Below, one piece after another: positions 34,932 to 44,600 of a stretch of DNA of 64,000 nucleotides. The DNA comes from Dokdonella_A sp014338185. GTDB lineage: Bacteria; Pseudomonadota; Gammaproteobacteria; Xanthomonadales; Rhodanobacteraceae. The notes beneath the pieces are model-generated. The model was not told the origin of the DNA. It did no database searches and saw nothing but the letters and a program-made list of their open reading frames with translations. The position numbers and the translations under genes were made by a program. Each line of letters starts with the position of its first letter. The stretch's first letter is position 1. The DNA is taken from assembly GCA_030263295.1 (NCBI GenBank), contig SZOS01000006.1, positions 24,160 to 88,159 of the forward strand, given 5' to 3'.

Positions 34932-36179
34932 TCAGCGCTTGTCGAAGCGGCGGATGAAGTCGCGCACGTCGGGATAGACCACCTCGCGCCAGCGACGACC
35001 GCTGAAGATGCCGTAGTGGCCCGCGCCTTGGACCTGCAGGTGCTGGCGGCGCTTGTCGGGCACACCGCGGCACAGCTCGTGGGCCGCGCGCGTCTGGCCG
35101 ATGCCCGAGATGTCGTCCAGTTCGCCTTCGATGGTGAGCAGCGCGGTGCGCTCGATCGCCTCGGGCGCCACGCGCGCGCCATCGACATGCCACTGTCCGC
35201 GCGGCAGTGCGAATTCCTGGAACACGGTGCGGATGGTGTCGAGGTAGAAGCGCGCGGGCATGTCCAGCACCGCGTTGTACTCGTCGTAGAAGCGCCGATG
35301 CGCGGCCGCGTCCTCGAGGTCGCCGCGCAGCAGGTTCTGATAGAAGTCCCAGTGCGCCGAGAAGTGGCGGCTCGGGTTCATCGCCACGAAGCCCGCATGC
35401 TGCAGGAAGCCCGGATAGACATGCCGGCCGCTGCCCGGGTAGTTGGGCGGCACCGCGAAGATCAGGTTGGTCTCGAACCACGAATAGCGCTTGCGCGTGG
35501 CCAGGTCGTTGACCTGGGTCGGCGCCTTGCGCGGATCGATCGGTCCGCCCATGAGGATGAGCGTGCGCGGCGTGGTCGCGCCATCGGCCGCCATCAGCGA
35601 CACCGCGGCAAGCACGGGCACGGTCGGCTGGCATACCGACATCACGTGCAGGTTGGCCGCGCCCAGGTGGGTGATGAAGTCGCGCATGAGGCCGACGTAG
35701 TCGTCAAGGCCGAAGGTACCCGCCTCGATCGGCACCATGCGCGCGTCGATCCAGTCGGTGATGTAGACGTCATGGTCGCGCAGCAGCGTGCGCACGGTGT
35801 CGCGCAGCAGCGTCGAGTGGTGGCCCGACAGCGGCGCCACCACCAGCACCACAGGGTCGCGCCGCAACTGGGCGAGCGTGGCCGGGTCGTCGCTGTAGCG
35901 CTTGAAATGCACCAGGTTGCAGAATGGCGTGTGCCGTTCGCACTGCTCGCTGACCGCGACCTCGCGGCCATGCGCGTGCACCTGGTGGATGCCGAAGGCG
36001 GGCTTTTCGTAGTCCTTGCCGAGGCGGTAGAACAGTTCATAGCCCGCGCTCAGGCGCTCCATGCCCGGTACGCGCGCGACCCAGTTGTCGGGTGCCGACA
36101 GTGCCTGCGACAGCGCTCCCGACCATGCGACCCACGGATTGAGCCAGGCGCGGTTGATCTCGTGCAGGTGGTAGAGCAT
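34932..36179 (-). CDS. phaZ: Intracellular polyhydroxyalkanoate depolymerase
   Basis: A 415-residue protein beginning MLYHLHEINRAWLNP, the standard start of intracellular PhaZ. The nucleophile region LHVMSVCQPTVPVLAAV carries the active Cys (the equivalent of Cys183 in Ralstonia PhaZa1, as known for the family) in place of a lipase-box Ser. IEGELDDISGIGQT and QGAGHYGIFSGRRWREVVYP hold the Asp and His of the triad. It mobilises stored PHB granules. No PHA synthase lies in the window. The long open frame upstream of 36179 is ignored because the PhaZ start is clear. Confidence 0.92.
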   Translation of the reverse strand: MLYHLHEINRAWLNPWVAWSGALSQALSAPDNWVARVPGMERLSAGYELFYRLGKDYEKPAFGIHQVHAHGREVAVSEQCERHTPFCNLVHFKRYSDDPATLAQLRRDPVVLVVAPLSGHHSTLLRDTVRTLLRDHDVYITDWIDARMVPIEAGTFGLDDYVGLMRDFITHLGAANLHVMSVCQPTVPVLAAVSLMAADGATTPRTLILMGGPIDPRKAPTQVNDLATRKRYSWFETNLIFAVPPNYPGSGRHVYPGFLQHAGFVAMNPSRHFSAHWDFYQNLLRGDLEDAAAHRRFYDEYNAVLDMPARFYLDTIRTVFQEFALPRGQWHVDGARVAPEAIERTALLTIEGELDDISGIGQTRAAHELCRGVPDKRRQHLQVQGAGHYGIFSGRRWREVVYPDVRDFIRRFDKR

Positions 36180-36300
36180 TGCGGCGTCCGATGTTGCGGC
36201 AGCGCAGCATTCTAGCAGGCATGACCATTGACCCACGCGCATCCGGGGCGACCTGCCACAATCTTTACCTTGCGTTGCCTGCAGCCGACGGAGACTCCCA

Positions 36301-38214
36301 GTGAACACCACAATCACCGTGACCGGCATGATCCTGTCGGTCATTGCGGGCAGTGCGCTCGCGCAATCGCCCGATGTGCCAGCGCCGGCCGATGTGGCCT
36401 ACCCGGGCACGATCCGGCTGCAGGTCGATGCCACCGACATCCAGCGCCGCATCTTCCGCGTGCACGAGGAAATCCCGGTCGCGCCGGGCCGCCTCACGTT
36501 GCTGTATCCGGCCTGGCTGCCCGGCAACCACGCGCCGCGCGGCCCGATCGACAAGCTGGCCGGGCTGGTCACGCGCGCCGACGGCAAGACGCTGCAGTGG
36601 CAGCGCGATCCGCTCGACGTGTATGCGTTCCATGTCGAGGTGCCCGCGGGCGTGACCACGCTCAGCGTCGATTTCCAGTACCTGTCGCCGCAGGAGCCGG
36701 CGCAGGGCCGCGTGGTGATGACGCCCGACATGCTCAACCTGCAGTGGAACGCGGTGGCGCTGTATCCGGCCGGCCATGCGGCGCGCCAGATCACCGTTGA
36801 GCCCAGCGTCAAGCTGCCACCGGGCTGGCAGTACGCAGGCGCGCTGGACCTGCCCGCGGGCGCGGCGCCGAATCAGCCCGGCAGCGACGGGGTGGTGCGC
36901 TTCAACCCGGTCGACTTCGCCACGCTGGTCGACTCGCCCTTGTTCGCAGGTCGACATTTCAAGCGCTTCCAGCTCGGCGACGACCCGACCGTCCATCTCA
37001 ACGTCGTGGCCGATGCGGCGCGCTTCCTCGTGGCCAAGCCCGAGCAGATCCAGCTGCATGCGAACCTGGTGGCGCAGGCGCGCAAGCTGTTCGGTTCGCG
37101 GCACTACGACCACTACGACTTCCTGCTCGCCTTGACCAAGCAGCTGGGCGGCATCGGCCTGGAGCACCATCGGTCGAGCGAGAACTCGGGCGAGCCGGGC
37201 TACTTCACCGAGTGGGACAAGCATGCACCCGGGCGTGGCCTGCTGCCGCATGAGCTCACCCATTCCTGGAACGGCAAGTTCCGCCGCCCGCTCGGCCTGG
37301 CCACGGCCAATTTCAACGTGCCCATGCAGGACGGCCTGCTGTGGGTGTACGAGGGCCAGACCCAGTACTGGGGCTATGTGCTGGCTGCGCGTTCGGGCCT
37401 GTGGAGCGTCGAGCAGGCGCGTGATGCGCTTGCGCTGGTTGCGGCCACCTATGCCGACAACCGCCCCGGCTTCGCCTGGCGCAACGTGCAGGACACCACC
37501 AACGATCCGGTGATCGCATCGCGCCGCGCCTTGCCCTATCGCAACTGGCAGATGAGCGAGGACTACTACAACGCGGGACAGCTGGTGTGGCTTGCGGTCG
37601 ATGCCAAGCTGCGCGAGCTCACGCGCGAGCGGCGCTCATTGGATGATTTCGCGCGCGCGTTCTTCGGCGTCGACGATGGCAGCTGGCAGGTGCTTCCCTA
37701 CCAGTTCGACGATGTGGTGGCCGCGCTCAATGGCGTGGCGGCCCACGATTGGGCGGGCTTCCTGCGCGAGCGCATCGAGGGTCACCGGCCGCCGCTCGAT
37801 GGCCTGGCCGCGAGCGGATGGAAGCTCGTCTATCGCGACAAGCCCAGCGCGTTCGACAAGGCCAGCGAAGGCGGACGGCGCGGCAACGACCATTCCGCCT
37901 CGCTCGGACTCGTCGTCGACGGCAACAGCGGACGCATCACCGATGTGCGCTGGGACGGTCCGGCGTTCAACGCCGGGGTGACGCCGACCAGCACCATCGT
38001 CGCGGTCAACGGCCGCGCCTACAACCATGACGAACTCAAGGAAGCGATCACCGCGGCCAAGGGCGGAACCGCACCGATCGAGCTGTTGCTCAAGGACGGT
38101 ACGCTCTTTCGCAGTGCCCGCATCGATTATCACGATGGCCTCAAGTATCCGCACCTGGAACGCATCGAGGGCACGCCCGACCGCCTCGGTGCGATCCTCG
38201 CGCCGCGCAAGTAG
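36301..38214 (+). CDS. Secreted M61 family metallopeptidase with C-terminal PDZ domain (second copy)
   Basis: A 637-residue protein from a GTG with GGAG upstream, signal peptide TVTGMILSVIAGSALAQ. The zinc site is HELTHSWNGKFRRP, with the third ligand in LLWVYEGQTQYWGYV. A PDZ domain ends the protein (ASLGLVVDGNSGRITDV, then TIVAVNGRAYNHDELKEAI, ending GTPDRLGAILAPRK). The organisation and closing motif are like the peptidase at 6700-8589 (GSPDRLERILRAR), so the two are paralogues. It probably cleaves Gly/Ala-starting peptides in the periplasm. It is divergent from phaZ. Confidence 0.88.
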   Translation: MNTTITVTGMILSVIAGSALAQSPDVPAPADVAYPGTIRLQVDATDIQRRIFRVHEEIPVAPGRLTLLYPAWLPGNHAPRGPIDKLAGLVTRADGKTLQWQRDPLDVYAFHVEVPAGVTTLSVDFQYLSPQEPAQGRVVMTPDMLNLQWNAVALYPAGHAARQITVEPSVKLPPGWQYAGALDLPAGAAPNQPGSDGVVRFNPVDFATLVDSPLFAGRHFKRFQLGDDPTVHLNVVADAARFLVAKPEQIQLHANLVAQARKLFGSRHYDHYDFLLALTKQLGGIGLEHHRSSENSGEPGYFTEWDKHAPGRGLLPHELTHSWNGKFRRPLGLATANFNVPMQDGLLWVYEGQTQYWGYVLAARSGLWSVEQARDALALVAATYADNRPGFAWRNVQDTTNDPVIASRRALPYRNWQMSEDYYNAGQLVWLAVDAKLRELTRERRSLDDFARAFFGVDDGSWQVLPYQFDDVVAALNGVAAHDWAGFLRERIEGHRPPLDGLAASGWKLVYRDKPSAFDKASEGGRRGNDHSASLGLVVDGNSGRITDVRWDGPAFNAGVTPTSTIVAVNGRAYNHDELKEAITAAKGGTAPIELLLKDGTLFRSARIDYHDGLKYPHLERIEGTPDRLGAILAPRK

Positions 38215-38221
38215 GGCCGCG

Positions 38222-38245
38222 GCTCCGCCCGCGCGCGGGCGGAGC
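38222..38245 (+). other. Strong GC-rich hairpin after the second M61 gene
   Basis: GCTCCGCCCGC (38222-38232) and GCGGGCGGAGC (38235-38245) are perfect inverted repeats 2 bases apart, 8 bases past the stop codon. There is no T run, so it is not a classic terminator; it may protect the mRNA 3' end or help Rho-dependent stopping. Confidence 0.55.
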
Positions 38246-38298
38246 GCGCGCTGCGTGGCAGCGTTGACCCGCCACGTCACGACCGGCAAGCCGGGACC

Positions 38299-39558
38299 AT
38301 GGCGCGACGCACCTCGCTGAGCTTGCGCCAGGCGCAGCTGCTGCAGCTGGCGGCGCAGGGGCTGCTTGTGCCCGCGCGGGCGCCGGCGCGCAAGGCCGAC
38401 GTGCTGGCGGCGATCGCGCGCATGCGCCTGCTGCAGATCGACACGATCCACGTGGTCGCGCGCAGCCCGTGGCTCGTGCTGTATTCGCGCGTGGGTGCCT
38501 ATCCACCGCAATGGCTCGACGAACTGCTGGCCACGGGCGCCTTGTTCGAATGCTGGGCGCACGAGGCCTGTTTCGCGCCGATCACCGACTACGCACTGCA
38601 TGCCGCGCATGCGCGCGAGGCGGCGCGGCAGCAGCACTGGGCGATGCGCAACGCCACGCGCATGCGGCGCGAGCAGGCCGGGGCGATGCAGGCACTGCTC
38701 GCGCACGTGCGCGAGCACGGCGCGGCGCGCGCGGCCGATTTCACCAGTCGTGGTGCCGGCAGCTGGTGGGGCTGGAAGCACGAAAAACGCGTGCTCGAGG
38801 CGCTGTTCGCGAGCGGTGAACTCATGGTGGCGCAGCGCGAGGGCTTCCAGCGCGTGTACGACCTGCGCGAACGCGTGCTGGCACGGGCACGCCAGCAGCA
38901 CGCCTTCGACGAGCACCTGCCCGATGCCGAAACGCTGCGGCGTCGACTCGTGCTGGGCGCAGTCAAGGCGCTCGGCATCGCCCAGGCGCGCTGGATCAGC
39001 GATTACTTCCGCAGCGGCGCGCGCCTGCGTGATGCCGAGCTGTCGGAATGGGTGGTGCAGGGCCGGCTGCTGCAGGTCGAGGTGGCCGGCTGGGATGCGC
39101 CCGCCTACGTGCACGCCGACCACGGGGGGCTGCTCGCGCGTGCGCGGCGCGGCGCGCTGCGCGCGAGCCACACCTGCCTGTTGTCGCCATTCGACCCGTT
39201 GGTGTGGGATCGCGAACGCGCGGCCGCGCTGTTCGGCTTCGATTACCGGCTCGAGTGCTACACCCCCGCGCCGCAGCGCCGGCATGGCTACTTCGTGCTG
39301 CCGATCCTGCGCCGCGGACGGCTGGTCGGGCGACTCGATGCCAAGGCCCACCGCCGTGAGGGTGTGTTCGAGGTGCGCGCGCTGTACCTCGAGGACGGTG
39401 TGGTGGCCAGTGCCGCGTTGGCCGCCGATCTCGCGCGCATGCTGCTCGACTGCGCGCGCTGGCATGGCACGCCCACGCTGCAGTTGGCCCGCTGCAATGC
39501 CCGCGGCCTGGCCGCGCCGCTGCGCGCCGCGCTGCGCATGGCCGCGCAGCGCGCGTAA
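38299..39558 (+). CDS. YcaQ/AlkZ-type DNA glycosylase (winged-helix, DUF1006)
   Basis: A 419-residue protein of the HTH_42 family: LSLRQAQLLQLAAQGLL, then ARMRLLQIDTIHVVARSPWLVLYSRVG, where Q-I-D is the catalytic Q-x-D motif of the YcaQ branch. Later hallmarks are GAGSWWGWKHEKRVLEALFASGEL, LLSPFDPLVWDRERAAALFGFDYRLE and YFVLPILRRGRLVGRLDAK. E. coli YcaQ opens DNA interstrand cross-links and removes bulky N7 adducts, so the same role is likely here. The length fits. The preceding hairpin separates it from the peptidase gene. Confidence 0.85.
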   Translation: MARRTSLSLRQAQLLQLAAQGLLVPARAPARKADVLAAIARMRLLQIDTIHVVARSPWLVLYSRVGAYPPQWLDELLATGALFECWAHEACFAPITDYALHAAHAREAARQQHWAMRNATRMRREQAGAMQALLAHVREHGAARAADFTSRGAGSWWGWKHEKRVLEALFASGELMVAQREGFQRVYDLRERVLARARQQHAFDEHLPDAETLRRRLVLGAVKALGIAQARWISDYFRSGARLRDAELSEWVVQGRLLQVEVAGWDAPAYVHADHGGLLARARRGALRASHTCLLSPFDPLVWDRERAAALFGFDYRLECYTPAPQRRHGYFVLPILRRGRLVGRLDAKAHRREGVFEVRALYLEDGVVASAALAADLARMLLDCARWHGTPTLQLARCNARGLAAPLRAALRMAAQRA

Positions 39559-39597
39559 CATGGCCGGACCGACAGCGGGGGCGTGAGGTCCTGCAGC

Positions 39598-40272
39598 ATG
39601 ATTCCCGACAGCGAATTCGTCGCACGGCTGGTGCTCGCCGCGATCCTCGGTGGCGTGGTCGGGATCGATCGCGAGCGCCACGAATGGGCCGCGGGCCTGC
39701 GCACGCACATGCTGGTGTGCCTGGGCGCGGCGCTGGCCATGATCGTGTCGGCCTTCGGCTTTGGCGACATCCTCGGCACGCCCGCGGTGGTGCTCGATCG
39801 CTCGCGCATCGCCGCGCAGGTGATCAGCGGCATCGGCTTCCTCGGTGCGGGCACGATCATCTTCCTCGAACGCGAGAACATCATCCGCGGCCTCACCACC
39901 GCGGCGGGCCTGTGGGTGGTGGCAGCGGTGGGCCTTGCGGTCGGTGCGGGCATGTATCTGGCCGGCATCGCCGCCACCGCGATCGCCTGGGTGACGCTGG
40001 CGCTGATCAAGCCGCTGGAGCGGCGCTACCTCGCACACCCACGCGCGCCGCGCCTGCGGGTGCTGTTCGACAGCAGCGCGCACCTGTCCACGATCGAAGC
40101 CGTGATCGGTGCGAGTGGCCTGGCGATCCGGCAGACGCTGCTGCGGCGAGGCGCCGACGGCGATGACGTCGAGTGGGTGCTGGCCGAAGGCACGGCCTGC
40201 GGCGACCTCATCCGCGTGGTCGATGCGCTGCGTGTGATCCCGGGCGTGCGCTCGGTCGAACAGCGCAGCTAG
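39598..40272 (+). CDS. MgtC/SapB family membrane protein
   Basis: A 224-residue protein. The MgtC membrane part is clear: VARLVLAAILGGVVGIDRERH, GLRTHMLVCLGAALAMIVSA, IAAQVISGIGFLGAGTIIFLE and GLTTAAGLWVVAAVGLAVGAGMYL. The C-terminal ~75 residues form a cytoplasmic ACT-like domain (LRVLFDSSAHLSTIEAVI). Members are linked to growth in low magnesium or to ATP synthase control. ATG 39598 has TGAGG nine bases upstream; an in-frame GTG at 39583 would add five residues. It is 39 bp after the glycosylase gene. Confidence 0.88.
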   Translation: MIPDSEFVARLVLAAILGGVVGIDRERHEWAAGLRTHMLVCLGAALAMIVSAFGFGDILGTPAVVLDRSRIAAQVISGIGFLGAGTIIFLERENIIRGLTTAAGLWVVAAVGLAVGAGMYLAGIAATAIAWVTLALIKPLERRYLAHPRAPRLRVLFDSSAHLSTIEAVIGASGLAIRQTLLRRGADGDDVEWVLAEGTACGDLIRVVDALRVIPGVRSVEQRS

Positions 40273-40416
40273 TCCTTGCCCGCATTCGCCGGCCGATGCC
40301 CGGACGGCGGGTGGCCGTGGCGCACTCGTGGGCCACGCACCGCGCGTGGCGCGGCGGGCGGCCTCGCCGGCCGATGCATGACTTGTGGCCTGCGTGACTT
40401 GCGGCCCATGCGCCGA

Positions 40417-40450
40417 TGTCTGGTGTTTTAGTAATGTACAACACCAGACA
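40417..40450. promoter_or_regulatory. 11-bp inverted-repeat operator upstream of the RND operon
   Basis: TGTCTGGTGTT (40417-40427) and AACACCAGACA (40440-40450) are perfect inverted repeats around a 12-base AT-richer spacer that includes TAGTAATGT, a possible -10 region. It ends 20 bases before the adaptor start. This is typical of a TetR- or MarR-type operator of an efflux pump; no such regulator gene is adjacent in the window. Confidence 0.65.
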
Positions 40451-40470
40451 ATTTACACAGGCGCATCCTC

Positions 40471-41673
40471 ATGATTTTCAAGGCTTTGCTGGGTCATGAC
40501 CGCAGTAGCCGCACGATGCTGACCGGATGGCTCGTGAGCGTGGTGGCGCTGTCGCTGGGCGCCTGCGGGGACGGCGGTCCGGCGAGCGCAGGCAAGCAGG
40601 CCGATGCGCGCAACGCGGTGCCGGTGGAGACGGTGCGCGCGAGCCAACAGTCGATCAGCGCCAACTACTCGGGCACCGCCACGCTGGAGGCGGTGGGCGA
40701 GGCGCAGGTGGTGGCCAAGACCAGCGCGGTGGTGCTGCGCATCCTCGCCGAGGAGGGCACGCGCGTCGAGAAGGGCCAGTTGCTGGCCCAGCTCGACGAT
40801 GCCGCGGCGGCCAACAAGCTCGCCCAGGCAACCGCGACCTTGCGCAAGGCGCAGGCCGCCTACGACAAGGCGGCCAAGGGATACGCGCTCAAGATCACGC
40901 CCAAGGCCGACTACGACAGCCTGCACTACGACCTGGAAGCGCAGAAGGCCGTGGTCGCCGGCGCCCAGCTGGACCTGTCCTACACGCGCATCGTCGCGCC
41001 GATCGCCGGCGTGATCGCCAGGCGCTCGGTCAAGGTGGGCAACCTCGTGCAACTCAACCAGGCCTTGTTCGACATCGTCGACCTCGACCCGCTGCAGGCG
41101 GTGCTCAACGTGCCCGAACGCGACCTGGGCACGCTCAAGGCGGGGCAGGGTGTGCGCATGCGCGTGGACGCGTTGCCGGCGCAGGAGTTCGCGGGCGTGA
41201 TCGCGCGCATCGCGCCGGTGGTGGATGCGGCCAGTGGCACGTTCCGTGCCACCTGCGAGTTCCGCGACGACAGCCGCACGCTCAAGCCGGGCATGTTCGG
41301 TCGCATCGAGGTGACCTACGACCAGCGCCATGACGCGCTGGTGGTGCCGCGCAACGCCCTGGCCGAGGAGGATGGCGAGACCTCGCTGTTCGTGGTTGAG
41401 CCGGCACCGGCCGCGCCCGCGCCCGCAGGCGCGAAGGGCCAGCCGGCCGACAAGGCTCCGCCGCCTGCGTTCGTGGCCAAGCGCCGCGTGGTCAAGGTTG
41501 GCTATGCCGACGGCGATCGCGTGGAAGTGCGCGAAGGCATCCAGGCCGGCGAGCGCGTGATCACGGTCGGGCGCAACGCGGTGCGTGACGGCACCCAGGT
41601 GCAGCTGCTCGATGGCGGCACCGCCGCGGTGGACGCGCTGGCGCTGCACAAGCACATGGAGCCGGCGCAGTGA
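40471..41673 (+). CDS. RND efflux periplasmic adaptor lipoprotein (membrane fusion protein)
   Basis: A 400-residue HlyD/AcrA-type adaptor. The lipobox LSLGACG marks a lipidated N-terminus. The lipoyl halves are VVAKTSAVVLRILAEEGTRVEKGQLLAQLDD and LSYTRIVAPIAGVIARRSVKVGNLVQ, flanking a short coiled hairpin (KLAQATATLRKAQAAYDKA). Beta-barrel and membrane-proximal domains follow, with a Pro/Ala-rich loop near residue 315. It links the inner-membrane pump to an outer-membrane channel. Its TGA overlaps the GTG start of the first permease (GTGA). It is the first gene of the operon behind the operator at 40417. Confidence 0.92.
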   Translation: MIFKALLGHDRSSRTMLTGWLVSVVALSLGACGDGGPASAGKQADARNAVPVETVRASQQSISANYSGTATLEAVGEAQVVAKTSAVVLRILAEEGTRVEKGQLLAQLDDAAAANKLAQATATLRKAQAAYDKAAKGYALKITPKADYDSLHYDLEAQKAVVAGAQLDLSYTRIVAPIAGVIARRSVKVGNLVQLNQALFDIVDLDPLQAVLNVPERDLGTLKAGQGVRMRVDALPAQEFAGVIARIAPVVDAASGTFRATCEFRDDSRTLKPGMFGRIEVTYDQRHDALVVPRNALAEEDGETSLFVVEPAPAAPAPAGAKGQPADKAPPPAFVAKRRVVKVGYADGDRVEVREGIQAGERVITVGRNAVRDGTQVQLLDGGTAAVDALALHKHMEPAQ

Positions 41674-44600
41674 ACCTGCCCGAATTCGCCACCCGGCGCC
41701 GCGTCACGATCGGCATGCTGACCGTGACGCTGGTGCTGTTCGGCGTGATCGGGCTGGCCGGCCTCAAGGTCAACCTGCTGCCGGACCTGTCCTATCCCAC
41801 GCTCACGGTGCGCACCGACTACGAGGGCGCGGCACCGGCCGAGATCGAGAACCTCGTGAGCCAGCCGGTCGAGGAAGCGGTTGGCGTGGTCAAGAACGTG
41901 CGCAAGGTGCATTCGGTGTCGCGCACCGGCCAGTCCGACGTGGTGCTCGAGTTCGCGTGGGGCACCGACATGGACATGGCGAGCCTGGAAGTGCGTGACA
42001 AGCTCGACAGCGTGCAGTTGCCGCTGGAGGCCAAGAAGCCGCTGCTGCTGCGCTTCAATCCGTCGACCGACCCGATCCTGCGCCTGGGCCTGAGCATGGC
42101 GCCCGGCCACGAGGCTGGCGAGGTGCAGCTCAAGCAGCTGCGCCGCTTCGCCGACGAGGACCTCAAGAAGCACCTCGCGCCGGTGGCCGGGGTCGCCGCA
42201 GTCAAGGTCGGTGGCGGTCTCGAGGACGAGATCGAGGTGCTGGTCGACCAGCAGCAGCTGGCGCGGCTGGGCATCGACATCAACGAGGTCAACACGCGCC
42301 TGAAGAACGAGAACGTGAACGCCTCGGGTGGGCGCGTCGACGAGGGTAGCCAGCGCTTCCTCGTGCGCACGGTCAACCAGTTCCGCTCGCTCGACGAGAT
42401 CCGCGAGCTGGTGGTGAGGATCGACGCGGGCGTGCCGATCCGCCTCAAGGACGTCGCCCAGGTACGGCAAGGGCACAAGGAACGCGAGGGCATCGTGCGC
42501 ATCGACGGGCGCGAGGCGATCGAGCTGGCCATCTACAAGGAAGGCGATGCCAACACCGTGAGCGTGGCCGGCGCGGTGCGCGCCGAACTGGCCAGGCTGG
42601 AAGCGGGCCTGCCCGCGGGGGCGCGCCTGACCACGATCGAGGACCAGTCGCGCTTCATCGAGGCCGCGCTGCACGACGTGGAGAAGGATGCGCTGATCGG
42701 TGGCGCGCTCGCGATCCTCATCATCCTGCTGTTCCTGCGCGATGGCTGGAGCACCTTCATCGTGTCGCTGTCGCTGCCGGTGTCGCTGATTGCGACGTTC
42801 TTCTTCATGGACCAGTTGCACCTGTCGCTCAACGTGATGTCGCTGGGCGGCCTGGCGCTGGCCACCGGCATGGTGGTGGATGACTCGATCGTGGTGCTGG
42901 AGAACATCGCGCGCCTGCGCGAGCGCGGCCTGGGCGTGGTCGCGGCCGCGGTGCAGGGCGCGCGCGAGGTCGGCATGGCGGTGACCGCCTCCACGCTCAC
43001 CACGGTGGCGGTGTTCTTCCCGCTGGTGTTCGTGCAGGGCGTGGCGGGCCAGCTGTTCCGCGACCAGGCGCTCACCATCACGTTTGCGATGCTGGTGTCG
43101 CTGGCGGTGGCGATGACGCTGATCCCGATGCTGGCCTCGCTCAAGGGCCGCTCGCCGCTGGCATGGAGCGACGAGGCTGCACCGCTGCCGTCGCTGTGGC
43201 GCACCGCATGCGGTGGCGCGTGGGCGCTGCTGGCGTGGCCGCTGCGGGTCCGTCGCGGGCCGCTGCGCATCGGCCTGTTTGCGCTCACGCTGCCACTGCG
43301 GCTGGGCATCGCGGCGTTGTATTTCGTGCTGGTGTGCGTGGTGCTGGCGTTGGCTGGCCTGCTGCGGCGCGCGCTGCGTGCGGGCTTTGCGTGCCTGCGC
43401 CTCATGCGCGGCGAGGCCGCGCCGGCACCGCGCGAACTGCTGCGCGCGGCGCGCGCGCGCGTGCGGGCACTGCTGCGCTGGCCGCTCGATCGCGCGCTGC
43501 CGGAACGCCGGCGCCGCGCGCTGTTCCTTGCCAGTGCGCCAGTGCGGCTCGTGCTGCTGCCGCTGCTGGTGTCGCTGTTGGCGGCGCAGGCATTGGGCGC
43601 GCTCGCCCTGGGCGCGCTTGGCGCCCTCGTGCGCCGAGGCCTCGGCCTGCTCGGCTGGCTCGTGGTGGGCGCCTACGAGCGTGCGGCGCAGGCCTACCAT
43701 CGCCTGCTGCCGCGCGCGCTCGCGCATCCCTGGCGTGTGCTCGGGACCGCCGCGCTGGCGTTGGCGGCGACGCTGGCGCTGGTGCCCACGCTGGGGCTGG
43801 ACCTGATCCCGCAACTGGCGCAGGGCCGCTTCGAGATGACGGTGACCCTGCCGCCGGGCACGCCACTGGCCGACACCGACCGCGTGGTCGCGACCATCGC
43901 CGAACGCCATGCCAAGGATCCGGGCGTGGCCTCGATCTACGGCGTTGCCGGCACGGGCACGCGGCTCGACGCCAGCCCCACCGAATCGGGCGAGAACATC
44001 GCGCGCCTGTCGATCGCGCTCGCCAACGGCGGCGGCAAGGCGGTCGAGGCGGCCGCGATCGAACGCCTGCGCGGCGACGTGCCGCGCAGCGATGCGCAGG
44101 TCAAGTTCGCACGGCCGCAGCTGTTCAGCTTTGCCGCACCACTCGAGGTCGAGATCCGCGGCTACGACCTGGATGCGCTGGCCAAGGCCGGCCAGCGCCT
44201 GGGCGAGCTCATGCGTGCCTCGCCGCGCTTCGCCGACGTCAAGTCCACGGTCGAGGGCGGATATCCCGAGGTGCAGATCCATTTCGACCAGGACCGCGCC
44301 GCCGCGCTCGGCTTGACCACGCGCGACATCGCCGACCGCGTGGTACGCAAGGTCAAGGGTGAGGTTGCCACGCGCTACGACTTCCGTGATCGCAAGATCG
44401 ACGTGCTGGTGCGCGCGCGCAGCGACGACCGTGCCAGCGTGGCCGACATCGGCAATCTCGTGATCGGCTATGTCACCCCCGCCGTCGCCAGTGCTGGGGC
44501 CAGCGATGGCAGCGGCCTGAGCGAAACCGCGCGCAGCAGCAGCGACGTGCCGATCCGCCTGGCCGCGGTGGCCGAGGTGGTGGCCACGCAAGGGCCGAGC

